Source: Sphingomonadaceae bacterium 3R27C6 (GTDB lineage: Bacteria > Pseudomonadota > Alphaproteobacteria > Sphingomonadales > Sphingomonadaceae). Taken from it: a DNA stretch of 33,744 bases. The stretch is taken from the NCBI GenBank assembly GCA_005503215.1, contig SCNS01000033.1, positions 1-33,744 on the forward strand, written 5' to 3'. How positions within the stretch are numbered: the first letter of the stretch is position 1; the number at the start of each line of letters is the position of its first letter. This document shows, one piece after another, positions 8,817 to 16,661 of the stretch. The notes under the pieces are model-generated. The model was not told the DNA's origin and searched no databases. It saw only the letters and a program-made list of their open reading frames with translations. A program made the translations under genes and the position numbers.

Positions 8817-10860
8817 CCGTCATGAGGCATGCAGCGGCGGCCGGTGTGACCTGCCCTGCCGCGCCTGCGATACCCGCGCCGAGATTATAGCAGACCGTCG
8901 CTGCCAGAAGCAGCCGAAGGGTACTGTTGAGGCGGCGGCCTAGACCTCGGGCGCGAATGATGTCGGATATCCCGCCGCTCAGCACGATCTGGGCCGTTCG
9001 CATCGCGGCAGAGTGCGCCCCGGCAACAGCGATCCCGACATCGGCTGCGGCGAAGGCTGGTGCGTCGTTGACGCCATCCCCCACGAAAGCCACCGGTCGC
9101 TCGCTGCGATGGATCAGATCGGCCTTGTCCTGCGGGGTCAGCGCCGCGTGGCAACCGCTGCTCGCGAAGCCGCACGCCTTCGCTACCGCCTCGACCGCCC
9201 CAGGCTGGTCGCCGCTGGCGATGCCGATCGCGATCCAGGCATTGGCGAACGCAGCAACGGTGAAGGGCGCTTCCGGTCGAACGCGATCGGCCAGATGAAT
9301 CAGACCGGCGACGCAATTATCGATCTCGACCTGCACCACGGTCCGGTGGCCGTCTGCGGTCGGGGCCGGCCCGACATGAACGCTCTGCCCATTCCAGATT
9401 CCGCGCGCGCCGCGCGCGAGGCGCTCGCCGGCTGTCGGCCCCGGCCCCGCCGCAGACAGGATCGCACGGGCAATGGGATGATCGATGCCCGCCTCGGCCC
9501 GTGCTGCCGCTTCGAGAACCTCGGGCGCGGTCCAGCCTGGCGCAGGTGTCACATCCTCCACCACGGGCGAACCCGCCGTAAGCGTCCCGGTCTTATCGAA
9601 CAGGACGGTTCTGACCTTGCCGAGCGCTTCGAGCGCGCCAGGCTCGATCACCCTGATGCCGTGCCTGGCCGCCGCGGCGACCGCGGCGATATGCGCCATC
9701 GGCCGCGCCAGCACCAGCGCGCAGGGGCATATCACGATCATGGCGGCGAGACCGTGTTGGGCCGCCAATAGTCCCGGCGCACCCGCGAGCATATGTCCAG
9801 CCGCGACCAGGAACCCCAGCACCGGCAGGCCCGCGCCGAGCCATCCGGCGAGGCGCCCCGCAGGATCGGCCAGCGCCGGCCGGGCGGCGAGTTCGAGCGC
9901 GACCCGGCCCCCGATACGGTCGATGTCGCGATCGCCCGCAACGCGATCGGTCCGCAATACGATCGCTTGGCGCAGGTTGAGGGCGCCCGCACTCACCCGG
10001 GTTCCCGGGCCGACGCTCATATGCACGGACTCCCCGGTCAGTACGGCTTGATCGATGCTGCTCGTCCCCGTCTCGATAACGCCGTCCATGGAGATCTCGG
10101 CGCCCGCCTCAACCAGGACCCGCGTTCCCGCCGCTATGTCGGCGACGCCGACAAGGACACCGGTTTCTGCCAGTATCGCTTTCTGGGCCAGATCGCCCTC
10201 GAGCACGGCGAGCGCCTCGATCGCGCGTCGGCGCAGACGGAGGTCGATGAGGCGCGCAGCGATGGCCAGGGACACCAGCATGCTTGCCGCGTCGAAATAG
10301 ACATCCGCCTGACCGGTTACCAGCGAACGCACAGAGGCGGCCACAGCAGCCCCGACACCGAGGGCAATCATGAGGTCGAACGAGGGAGAGCGCAGCCGGA
10401 TCGAGCGCAGGGCCATCGCGAAGAGATCGGCGCCCGCGACGACAAGAGCCGGTGCCGCGAACACGCCCGATGCCACGCCCAGCATCCACGCCTCGGCCGA
10501 ATCCTGCGGTGGCGCCAAATAGAGGACGAGGGCGGGCGCCATCGCCCACATGCCGAAGAAAACTGCGACAGCGAAACGCCGGATCAGGCGCAGTTCGGCC
10601 GCGCCCAGAGCTTCGCGGGTCTGCGCGAGGGTGCGCGGGGCCACTAGGCGGAAGCCGGCGCGCTCAGCGCATTCCGCGATCTCGAGCTTATCGATGCAGT
10701 CAGGCTCCCACTCGAGGAAGGCCGACCGGGTCAGAAAATGGACCCTTGCCTGGCGAACGCCGGCCACGTCGGCGAGCCGGCGCTCCAGCCCGTTCGCGCA
10801 TGCGCCGCACCACAAGCCTTCCACCCCGAAAAGCTGGCGGCGCGGCGGCGTGAAAGTCAC
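8698..10860 (-). CDS. ccoI: CcoI-like heavy-metal (copper) translocating P-type ATPase
   Basis: A 720-residue P1B-type ATPase. An HMA-like metal-binding domain has C-G-A-C at 18-21. The actuator motif TGES is at 275-278, the transmembrane metal site CPC at 378-380, the phosphorylation motif DKTGT at 422-426, an HP motif in GIDHPIARAI, and the hinge GDGVNDAPAF near the end. GTG 10858-10860 overlaps the preceding cytochrome stop as GTGA, making it the fifth gene in a coupled chain from ccoN. CcoI family members supply copper for the haem-copper centre of cbb3 oxidases, and this position supports that role. The frame is open upstream to 11199, but that part is antisense/shadow of the cytochrome gene. 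The last ~40 residues, rich in Arg and Pro, overlap the convergent outer-membrane factor gene by 119 bp. A general copper exporter (CopA) is the alternative. Confidence 0.9.
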   Translation of the reverse strand: MTFTPPRRQLFGVEGLWCGACANGLERRLADVAGVRQARVHFLTRSAFLEWEPDCIDKLEIAECAERAGFRLVAPRTLAQTREALGAAELRLIRRFAVAVFFGMWAMAPALVLYLAPPQDSAEAWMLGVASGVFAAPALVVAGADLFAMALRSIRLRSPSFDLMIALGVGAAVAASVRSLVTGQADVYFDAASMLVSLAIAARLIDLRLRRRAIEALAVLEGDLAQKAILAETGVLVGVADIAAGTRVLVEAGAEISMDGVIETGTSSIDQAVLTGESVHMSVGPGTRVSAGALNLRQAIVLRTDRVAGDRDIDRIGGRVALELAARPALADPAGRLAGWLGAGLPVLGFLVAAGHMLAGAPGLLAAQHGLAAMIVICPCALVLARPMAHIAAVAAAARHGIRVIEPGALEALGKVRTVLFDKTGTLTAGSPVVEDVTPAPGWTAPEVLEAAARAEAGIDHPIARAILSAAGPGPTAGERLARGARGIWNGQSVHVGPAPTADGHRTVVQVEIDNCVAGLIHLADRVRPEAPFTVAAFANAWIAIGIASGDQPGAVEAVAKACGFASSGCHAALTPQDKADLIHRSERPVAFVGDGVNDAPAFAAADVGIAVAGAHSAAMRTAQIVLSGGISDIIRARGLGRRLNSTLRLLLAATVCYNLGAGIAGAAGQVTPAAAACLMTVNSVLTAVLAWAPFARQGPLVERPRVRSRAIRRPKRVLA

Positions 10861-11867
10861 CGCGCTCCGGCCCCGAGCAGGCGGCCGCCCACGACTTTGC
10901 CGTAATAGCTGTCGCCGCCGTGGTTGGCCTTGGCATTGTCCGCGATACTGCCCTTCTGGCGCGGGTCGCGCGGTCGCTCCTGGCTGTCGATGAAGGCCGC
11001 CGCGTCCCAGGCCTGCTGATCGGTCAGGCTGTTGCCCTGTCCCAGCGGCATGTTGGCCTTGATGAAGCCAGCAGCAGTGTTGACGCGCGCCATGCCAGCG
11101 CCCCAGTTGTAGCTGTCGGGCCCCCACAGCGGCGGGAACACGAGACGACCGTTCAGATCGCGCTGTCCCTGGCCATCCGCGCCATGGCAGGCCGCGCATT
11201 TCGCGTCATATACGGGCTTGCCGCGTGCGGGATCGTAGCCGCCGTCCGGCTTGTCGAGCTCGGGATAACCCGCTCCTACCATCTTCGTGCCGGTCGGCGC
11301 GCCGGTCGCGAGCCAGTGCATGTAGGTCTGCAGGTCCTTGTAGACGTCATGCCCTGCGGGCGGTGGCCCTCCGGTCGGCGAATTCTGGGCATTCATGGAA
11401 TAGGTGAAGCAGCCTTTGATCCGATCTTCCATGGTGTTGATCTGCTTGTTCTTCTTCCGGTATGCAGGATAGGAGACCCAGGCCGCCCACATCGGCGCCG
11501 AGTCGGCCCGGCGGCCGCCGTCGAGATGGCAATTGCTGCAAGACAGGTCGTTGCCGACAAAGTCGTTCGCATTGATCCTCGTGTTCATGAAGATCGCCTC
11601 ACCGCGTTTGATCGCGTCGCCCGCCGGCCCCTCCGGGATCGTGTGGCCTTCTGGCGGCAAGAAGGGCTGCATGGCCTGTTGGGCGGCGCCTTGCTCCGCA
11701 GGCTCGCCGCGGTCGCTCAGCCAGCCAAGATCGAAGGCTGCGGAAGCGAGTACGAACAAGGCCGCTCCGCCGCCCAATGCAACCACCCCCCTGCGTACGC
11801 CACGGCCCGCTGCTTCCTGCCGGGGGCTGTCGTGCGCTTCTGCTCTTAACCTGTCATCTTCGATCAT
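10857..11867 (-). CDS. tsdA: TsdA-like diheme cytochrome c (thiosulfate dehydrogenase / tetrathionate reductase family)
   Basis: A 336-residue c-type cytochrome with a single N-terminal hydrophobic anchor (about 26-47). Haem motifs are CSNCH at 110-114 and CAACH at 224-228. The segment after haem 1 (APMWAAWVSYPAYRKKNKQ, RIKGCF) resembles TsdA. Cys153 lies 39 residues after the haem-1 histidine, near the spacing of the unusual His/Cys-ligated haem of Allochromatium TsdA (His53/Cys96). Lys270 and Met273 near haem 2 fit its alternative Lys/Met ligands. TsdA joins two thiosulfates to tetrathionate, or runs in reverse. There is no TsdB neighbour. Coupling by ATGA to a triheme cytochrome and by GTGA to the copper ATPase suggests electrons pass to the cbb3 oxidase (inference). 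Family similarity is clear; the reaction needs testing. Confidence 0.82.
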   Translation of the reverse strand: MIEDDRLRAEAHDSPRQEAAGRGVRRGVVALGGGAALFVLASAAFDLGWLSDRGEPAEQGAAQQAMQPFLPPEGHTIPEGPAGDAIKRGEAIFMNTRINANDFVGNDLSCSNCHLDGGRRADSAPMWAAWVSYPAYRKKNKQINTMEDRIKGCFTYSMNAQNSPTGGPPPAGHDVYKDLQTYMHWLATGAPTGTKMVGAGYPELDKPDGGYDPARGKPVYDAKCAACHGADGQGQRDLNGRLVFPPLWGPDSYNWGAGMARVNTAAGFIKANMPLGQGNSLTDQQAWDAAAFIDSQERPRDPRQKGSIADNAKANHGGDSYYGKVVGGRLLGAGAR

Positions 11868-13084
11868 CGGCCCTCTCCCTTGGTCGCGGCGGCAGGGACC
11901 GGGGGCAGCGTCGCCAGATAGTCGGCAACGGCGCGGCGGTCCGCGTCATCGAGTGAGCGTGCGATACCGTTCATCAGCTTCTGGCGCGCGTTGTCGCGTT
12001 CGCCCGAGATCCACGCGGTAAGCTGCGAGGCGGTATAGGCGGGATGTTGGGCCGCGAGACCCGGAAAGCCGGGGGCGACTCCGAACGCCGACGGCCCGTG
12101 ACAGGACACGCAGGCGGGAATGTCGCGGTCCCAGTCACCCTCGAGAACCAGTTTTCTGCCGCGGTCGATGTCGCCGCCAAGGCTCGGGTGCGCGGTGGAA
12201 GGCGCGCGCAGCAGCGCATAATAGTCCCCGAGAGCCACGCGTTCCTGCCGCGTCAGCGAGCGGGCAACCACCGCCATGCTCTCGTTGCGACGCGACCCGC
12301 TCACGTAGCTGTCGAGTTGGCGGGCGATATAGGCGGCCGGGAGACCCGCGATCCGCGGCACTGTTTCGGATCCTTGCCCCAACGCACCGTGGCAGGACGC
12401 ACAGGCCCAACTGCCGTTCCTTCCTTCGGTGACGAGTCGCATGGTCGCCGGGTCGGCCTTCGAGCTCCCTGTAAGCGCTGGGGATGGCTGGGGCACGAGT
12501 TCGGGTGCCATCCTCCCGGCGAGCTCCTGGCCGCCCCTCCAAGCGGGACGCCCGGCCAATTCGCTGCGCAGCCTGGCCACGATCACGGGCGCAACCGGCT
12601 CGGGCCGTGCCGCGAAGCGTTCGCGCACATGCGACACCAGGCGGGCGATCTCCTCGTCGGACAGGACGCTGGCAAAGCTCGGCATGTGGCCGTCGTAAAC
12701 AGCGTTGCCGACCCGGATCGGCCCGTCGATCCCGCGCAGGAGGATGGCGATCGGGACCTCGGGTCGCCCGGCCAGGAAGGGGGAGCCGGCGAGCGGCGGT
12801 ATGGCACCGCTGACGCCCGATCCATTGGGCTGGTGGCAAGTCGCGCAGCGTGCAGCGAACAGGGTGGCGCCGTCGGCATCGCTGCGCACCGGCTGATCCG
12901 CCAGCACTTCGGCGCGCTCGGCCTGACCGATCGCGACGGCTTCGCTGTTGTCGAACAGCAGAACGCCGCCCCACAAGGCCAGCGCCACCGCGATCATCAG
13001 TACGCCGAGCGGGATCGGACGCATGGTCTCGTAGGGTTCGAAGGCCTCGCTCGGCCAGGAAGGGCCCGGGATCTTCTCCGTCAT
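11864..13084 (-). CDS. Membrane-anchored triheme cytochrome c, in the CcoP position
   Basis: A 406-residue protein with one transmembrane helix (about 25-45) and three class-I-type haem c domains: CATCH at 80-84, CASCH at 228-232 and CVSCH at 325-329. Likely axial methionines include HMPSF near 133. Domains 2 and 3 resemble the tandem c4-type cytochromes (GLPAAYIARQL and GLAAQHPAYTASQL). It lies directly after ccoO with an ATGA overlap and before the TsdA-like gene, also ATGA. Canonical CcoP has two haems and one or two helices near the N-terminus, so this looks like a replacement or extended subunit III that brings electrons to CcoO/CcoN. The start ATG 13084 is fixed by the overlap; the frame is open further upstream but inside ccoO. 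Confidence 0.85.
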   Translation of the reverse strand: MTEKIPGPSWPSEAFEPYETMRPIPLGVLMIAVALALWGGVLLFDNSEAVAIGQAERAEVLADQPVRSDADGATLFAARCATCHQPNGSGVSGAIPPLAGSPFLAGRPEVPIAILLRGIDGPIRVGNAVYDGHMPSFASVLSDEEIARLVSHVRERFAARPEPVAPVIVARLRSELAGRPAWRGGQELAGRMAPELVPQPSPALTGSSKADPATMRLVTEGRNGSWACASCHGALGQGSETVPRIAGLPAAYIARQLDSYVSGSRRNESMAVVARSLTRQERVALGDYYALLRAPSTAHPSLGGDIDRGRKLVLEGDWDRDIPACVSCHGPSAFGVAPGFPGLAAQHPAYTASQLTAWISGERDNARQKLMNGIARSLDDADRRAVADYLATLPPVPAAATKGEGR

Positions 13085-13701
13085 CGCGGCTCTCCGCGCT
13101 CGGAATAACCGTCGTCGCGGACCGCGCGGGTTGGTGCCGGATAGCTGTGATCGAGACCCCGCAAATAGGCGACGAGGTCGAGCGCCGCTGGCTTCGCCAC
13201 AACGACCCCGTTGGCCGGGCGGTGCTCCTCGGGGAGCGAGACGACCACGTCGCCAGGCTCGGCGCGGCTCTTGCGCTCGAACAGATAGGGGTAGCCCGGC
13301 ATGATGCTCCAGGCGAAGATCGCTCGGGGCTGGTAGAGATGCGTCAAATGCCAGTCGCGGCTCGGGAGACGGGTGCCGACATTGAACAAGTCCGGCCCGG
13401 TCCGCATCGTGCCGAGCTGATGCGGGCGGTCGTAGACGTAGTCGGAAGCGACAGAAGCGCGCCCCCATCCCCGCTCCGCGTCGGGCGCTTGATCGCTCGA
13501 TCGCGGCTGCTGGCTGTGACAGTAGACGCAGCCCTGCGCCACATACTGTTCTCGACCGCGCAGTTCCTGCGCGCTGTAGTCCTCAAGGCCGGGCGTCGGC
13601 GCCATCCGTTTTATCTGGATGGCTGGCGCGATCACCAACATCAGCGTCGCGAAGGCAAGGATGCCGAGTGCGATCGCTCCGAGCGGAAGGATCCGGTTCA
13701 T
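13081..13701 (-). CDS. ccoO: cbb3-type cytochrome c oxidase subunit II
   Basis: A 206-residue monohaem cytochrome c subunit. The N-terminal membrane helix (about 8-28) is followed by the CcoO signatures RGREQYVAQGCVYCHSQQ (haem motif 58-62), RGWGRASVASDYVYDRP, GTMRTGPDL and the axial-Met region SIMPGYPYLF (Met134). It relays electrons from periplasmic or membrane cytochromes to the catalytic subunit. ATG 13699-13701 overlaps the ccoN stop as ATGA, and its own stop overlaps the next ATG in the same way, so subunits should be made in a fixed ratio. Length is normal for the family. Confidence 0.96.
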   Translation of the reverse strand: MNRILPLGAIALGILAFATLMLVIAPAIQIKRMAPTPGLEDYSAQELRGREQYVAQGCVYCHSQQPRSSDQAPDAERGWGRASVASDYVYDRPHQLGTMRTGPDLFNVGTRLPSRDWHLTHLYQPRAIFAWSIMPGYPYLFERKSRAEPGDVVVSLPEEHRPANGVVVAKPAALDLVAYLRGLDHSYPAPTRAVRDDGYSERGEPR

Positions 13702-15284
13702 GCCGGGACCGCCGGCTGCGAGAATCCCGCGATCTCGGGGCGCGGGGCCGGCCGCCGCATGACCGCCACCGCGAAATGCACCGCGAATACGAGATGGCCG
13801 AGCGCCATCAGGCTTCCCCCGACCGAGCGGGCCTGCAGATAGGGCATGGTGACCCGGACGCTGTCGGCGAACGGCCGGGTCGCGTCGAGCATCGCGAGGC
13901 CTTGCAGTACGCCGCCGATGCTGAGCGAGAAGAAATAGATGAGGAAGCCTGCGACCACGAGCCAGAAATGCGCAGCCATCGCAGCTGGCCATGGCCACTG
14001 GCGCCCGGTGCTGCGCGGCACCATGTAATAGACCGCTCCGAACAGGATCAGGGTCAGGAAACCATACGCCCCGAGGTGCGCATGGCCGACCGTATACTGC
14101 GTGAAGTGCGTGACGCTGTTGACCGTGCGCAGGGCCTCGATCGACCCTTGAAACGATGCCAGCGTGTAGAACAGCGCGCCGAGCGCGACGAACCGCAGCG
14201 GGATCGATTCGCGCAAGGCCCACAGATTGCGTGCCACCAGCACATGCTGGTTCACCGCGACCGCCAGCACGGGGATGAACATCATCATCGAATGCACGAT
14301 CGAAAGCGTGACCACCCAGGTCGGCACCGGCCCGCCGATCAGGTGGTGGATGCCGACCTGGCTGTAGAACAGCGCCAGACCCCAGAACCCGAGCAGCGAA
14401 AGGCTGTACGAATAGATTGGCTTTCCGATGATCTTGGGAATGAAATAGTAGGCCGCGCCGACCCCGAGCGGAGTGAGCCAGAGCCCCAGCACGTTGTGGG
14501 CGAACCACCAATTGACGGTCGCCTCCTGCACTCCGGAATGCAGATAGGGAATATTGGCGATCGCGAAGAGCACCGGAAACCAGCACAGAGCCCCGAGGTA
14601 GTACCACCCCGTCACATAGATGTGGTGGACCTCGCGCTTCGCGGCGGTGGCGATGAGCGGCAGGACGAAAAAAATCCCGGCCGCGGCAAGACCGATGTCG
14701 ATCTGCCAGGGAATCTCGAGCCATTCCTCGCCATCGGTCCAGCCGCTGGCAATGGCGATTGCTCCTGCGAGGAGAGCGGTGTTCCACAAAAAGGCACCGA
14801 TCAAAGGCAGGCGGGCAAAGCGCAACGGCGTATGGAAAATGCGCGGCGCGACCCACAGTGCCACCGCGATGCCGGTCATCGACGCCCACCCATAGGCCAC
14901 CAGATTGAGATGGAGGGTGCGAACCCTGCCGAAGGTCAACGCCGCTTGCGCATCGAGCCAGTCGGGCCAATGCAGCTTGAACGATGCGACCAGCCCGAAC
15001 AGCGAGCCCAGCACGAGCCAGACAATGCCGCTGGCCACCAGAATCAGCACCGGAAGCCGAGAGACGCGATCGATGCCGGCGCGTTCAACGTCGAAGTGAT
15101 GACCGTCTTCTCTCTCGGACGTCGGATCATCGACCGCGCCGGCCTCGCCCTCGGTGAAGATAGTATAGGCATCGCCCTGTTCGATGCGGAGCTGGTTGTT
15201 GTTGATCGCCCAGATGAGAAAGGCGAGCGCCAGCAGCGAGGCGATGAAGCTCAATGCCAGCAGCAATCCGATCGTCAGTGACAT
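13698..15284 (-). CDS. ccoN: cbb3-type cytochrome c oxidase subunit I with CcoS-like N-terminal segment
   Basis: The 528-residue catalytic subunit of a C-type haem-copper oxidase. Haem and copper ligands are recognisable: His125 (low-spin haem b, in TLHLNLVAYG), His263 (CuB, in NWWFAHN), Tyr291/293 in YSYSLSLL (the cross-linked Tyr of this class lies in this helix), His313/His314 (CuB), and His401 and His403 (haem b3 and b) in GHAHLGAYG. About 12 membrane helices follow residue 75. Residues 1-50 form an extra helix plus WAINNNQLRI and a short acidic stretch, resembling the small assembly protein CcoS, which appears nowhere else in the window. It reduces O2 to water with high affinity. It starts 9 nt after the porin stop, with GGGGGAAG in that gap as ribosome site. 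Confidence 0.95.
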   Translation of the reverse strand: MSLTIGLLLALSFIASLLALAFLIWAINNNQLRIEQGDAYTIFTEGEAGAVDDPTSEREDGHHFDVERAGIDRVSRLPVLILVASGIVWLVLGSLFGLVASFKLHWPDWLDAQAALTFGRVRTLHLNLVAYGWASMTGIAVALWVAPRIFHTPLRFARLPLIGAFLWNTALLAGAIAIASGWTDGEEWLEIPWQIDIGLAAAGIFFVLPLIATAAKREVHHIYVTGWYYLGALCWFPVLFAIANIPYLHSGVQEATVNWWFAHNVLGLWLTPLGVGAAYYFIPKIIGKPIYSYSLSLLGFWGLALFYSQVGIHHLIGGPVPTWVVTLSIVHSMMMFIPVLAVAVNQHVLVARNLWALRESIPLRFVALGALFYTLASFQGSIEALRTVNSVTHFTQYTVGHAHLGAYGFLTLILFGAVYYMVPRSTGRQWPWPAAMAAHFWLVVAGFLIYFFSLSIGGVLQGLAMLDATRPFADSVRVTMPYLQARSVGGSLMALGHLVFAVHFAVAVMRRPAPRPEIAGFSQPAVPA

Positions 15285-15293
15285 TCTTCCCCC

Positions 15294-16661
15294 TCAGAAC
15301 GTGAATGTTAGATCGGCATAGCCATAGGTCGTGTCGCCGGTGCCGGGCGTGTTGGGCGCATTGCGCAGGAATGGGCCCTTGAAGAGACGCGCCAGACCGA
15401 TATCGAGCAGCGCGATCTTCGGGATGAGCTGGTAGCGCAGCTGTCCTTCCAGCTGGCTTCCGGCATCGTGCCCGGAGAGCCCCGACGGGTCGCGAACGCC
15501 GGTGAGGCCGAAACTGTCGCTCGCGCTGTCGATCCGGAGCCTGCGATAATGTCCGTTAATCGTCAGGCGTTTGGTCGGATTGGCCTCAAGCCGCACCCCT
15601 GGCGACACGAGATTGGAGCGGGAAACGGGCCCGTAGAGCGCGGTCGGCCCGAGTTCGAAGCGGCGTCCGCCGTAGAGGAAATCGAACCGGCCCATGGTCT
15701 TGCCGCCACGGTCGCCGGTGTAGTAGTCGAGAAAGCCTGTGATCCTGGGCTTCCAGCCGCCCGCCCACCGGTAGCCGGCCTCTGCGTGGAACCCGAACGC
15801 CCGCACCGGCACGTCAGCGGTATCGGCGGCCAGGCGCGTGCGGCGCGCGGTGCCGACCTGCGCCATCGCTTCCACTTCGAACTCGGGCCCGCTTCCGCCC
15901 GGCATCCGCCTCAGGCGCGCACCAGGCGTGAAGAGGCGGCGATCCGCTGTCTGGAAGTCGTCCCGGTCGTTTTCGCGCAGACCGTAGCCATAGATTTCGA
16001 CGGTCGTCGCCTTGTCCAGCGGCAACGAGCCGAAAAACCCGAAAAGCTGCACATCGGTGCTTTCGCGATCCCACTCCACGCGATTGGCGCGGATCCCCGC
16101 CGCATCGAGCGGCAGGCGGACGGTCGGCATCGTCCAGAACGCGACCATCCGACCACCGCCCGCGGACGTCCGCTCGAGCCGCACCCCGGTGTAGGAGTTC
16201 ATCGCATTGCGGAATCCCTGCCGCGACACCAGACGGCTCGAGCCGAGTGCCATGGTCATGCGACCCACGATCAGCCGGCTGTCGCTGTCTTTTCCCAGAG
16301 CATCGCCGAGATCGGCGGCCAAATAGTACTGCGAGAACTCGAGCGCATTGACCGTGCCACTATCGACCGAGGAATTGCGGCTTTGCAGATAGCCGCGCGC
16401 GTCGTGGAATTCCGCCCCGATCCGCACCGGCCCGCTATCGTATTCGGCGAACAGGGTCGTCCTCAGCGTCACCAGCTGGTCGGACGTCGCGACCGCTGGC
16501 CGGAACTGTCCGTCGATCGCCTCAATGCGGGCGCGCACGCTGCCCGACAGGCGCAGATCATCGGGAGAACCGACTGCTTCGTGAAGCAGGCCGTCACCGG
16601 AAACCTGGGCAGCAGCGCTACTGGGAGCCAGCAGCGCCAGAAGGAGGAGCGCTTCCCTCAC
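15294..16661 (-). CDS. Outer-membrane beta-barrel porin, alginate-export (AlgE-like) family
   Basis: A 455-residue protein with a cleavable signal peptide (REALLLLALLAPSSAAA-Q, cut near 19). Many alternating amphipathic strands follow, including LRLSGSVRARIEAI, VRIGAEFHDARGYL and LTINGHYRRLRIDS, ending in YADLTFTF with the terminal Phe typical of outer-membrane barrels. The pattern of FHDARGYLQSR and later strand pairs fits the alginate_export family, which in sphingomonads serves as a general porin group rather than for alginate. The start GTG 16659-16661 overlaps the nucleotidase stop as GTGA. Its place between a periplasmic nucleotidase and an oxidase suggests it admits the substrate used by the operon; nucleotides or small sulfur anions are both possible (inference). 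Confidence 0.82.
   Translation of the reverse strand: MREALLLLALLAPSSAAAQVSGDGLLHEAVGSPDDLRLSGSVRARIEAIDGQFRPAVATSDQLVTLRTTLFAEYDSGPVRIGAEFHDARGYLQSRNSSVDSGTVNALEFSQYYLAADLGDALGKDSDSRLIVGRMTMALGSSRLVSRQGFRNAMNSYTGVRLERTSAGGGRMVAFWTMPTVRLPLDAAGIRANRVEWDRESTDVQLFGFFGSLPLDKATTVEIYGYGLRENDRDDFQTADRRLFTPGARLRRMPGGSGPEFEVEAMAQVGTARRTRLAADTADVPVRAFGFHAEAGYRWAGGWKPRITGFLDYYTGDRGGKTMGRFDFLYGGRRFELGPTALYGPVSRSNLVSPGVRLEANPTKRLTINGHYRRLRIDSASDSFGLTGVRDPSGLSGHDAGSQLEGQLRYQLIPKIALLDIGLARLFKGPFLRNAPNTPGTGDTTYGYADLTFTF

Noticed and set aside
10861..11199. N-terminal extension of the P-type ATPase frame
   Set aside because: The extension overlaps the TsdA-like cytochrome on the same strand in another frame and has no family similarity; the GTG at 10860 overlaps the cytochrome stop.
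15285..15293. An FNR/CRP-type box before ccoN
   Set aside because: Only a 9-nt gap filled by the ribosome site separates ccoN from the porin; no room for a promoter.
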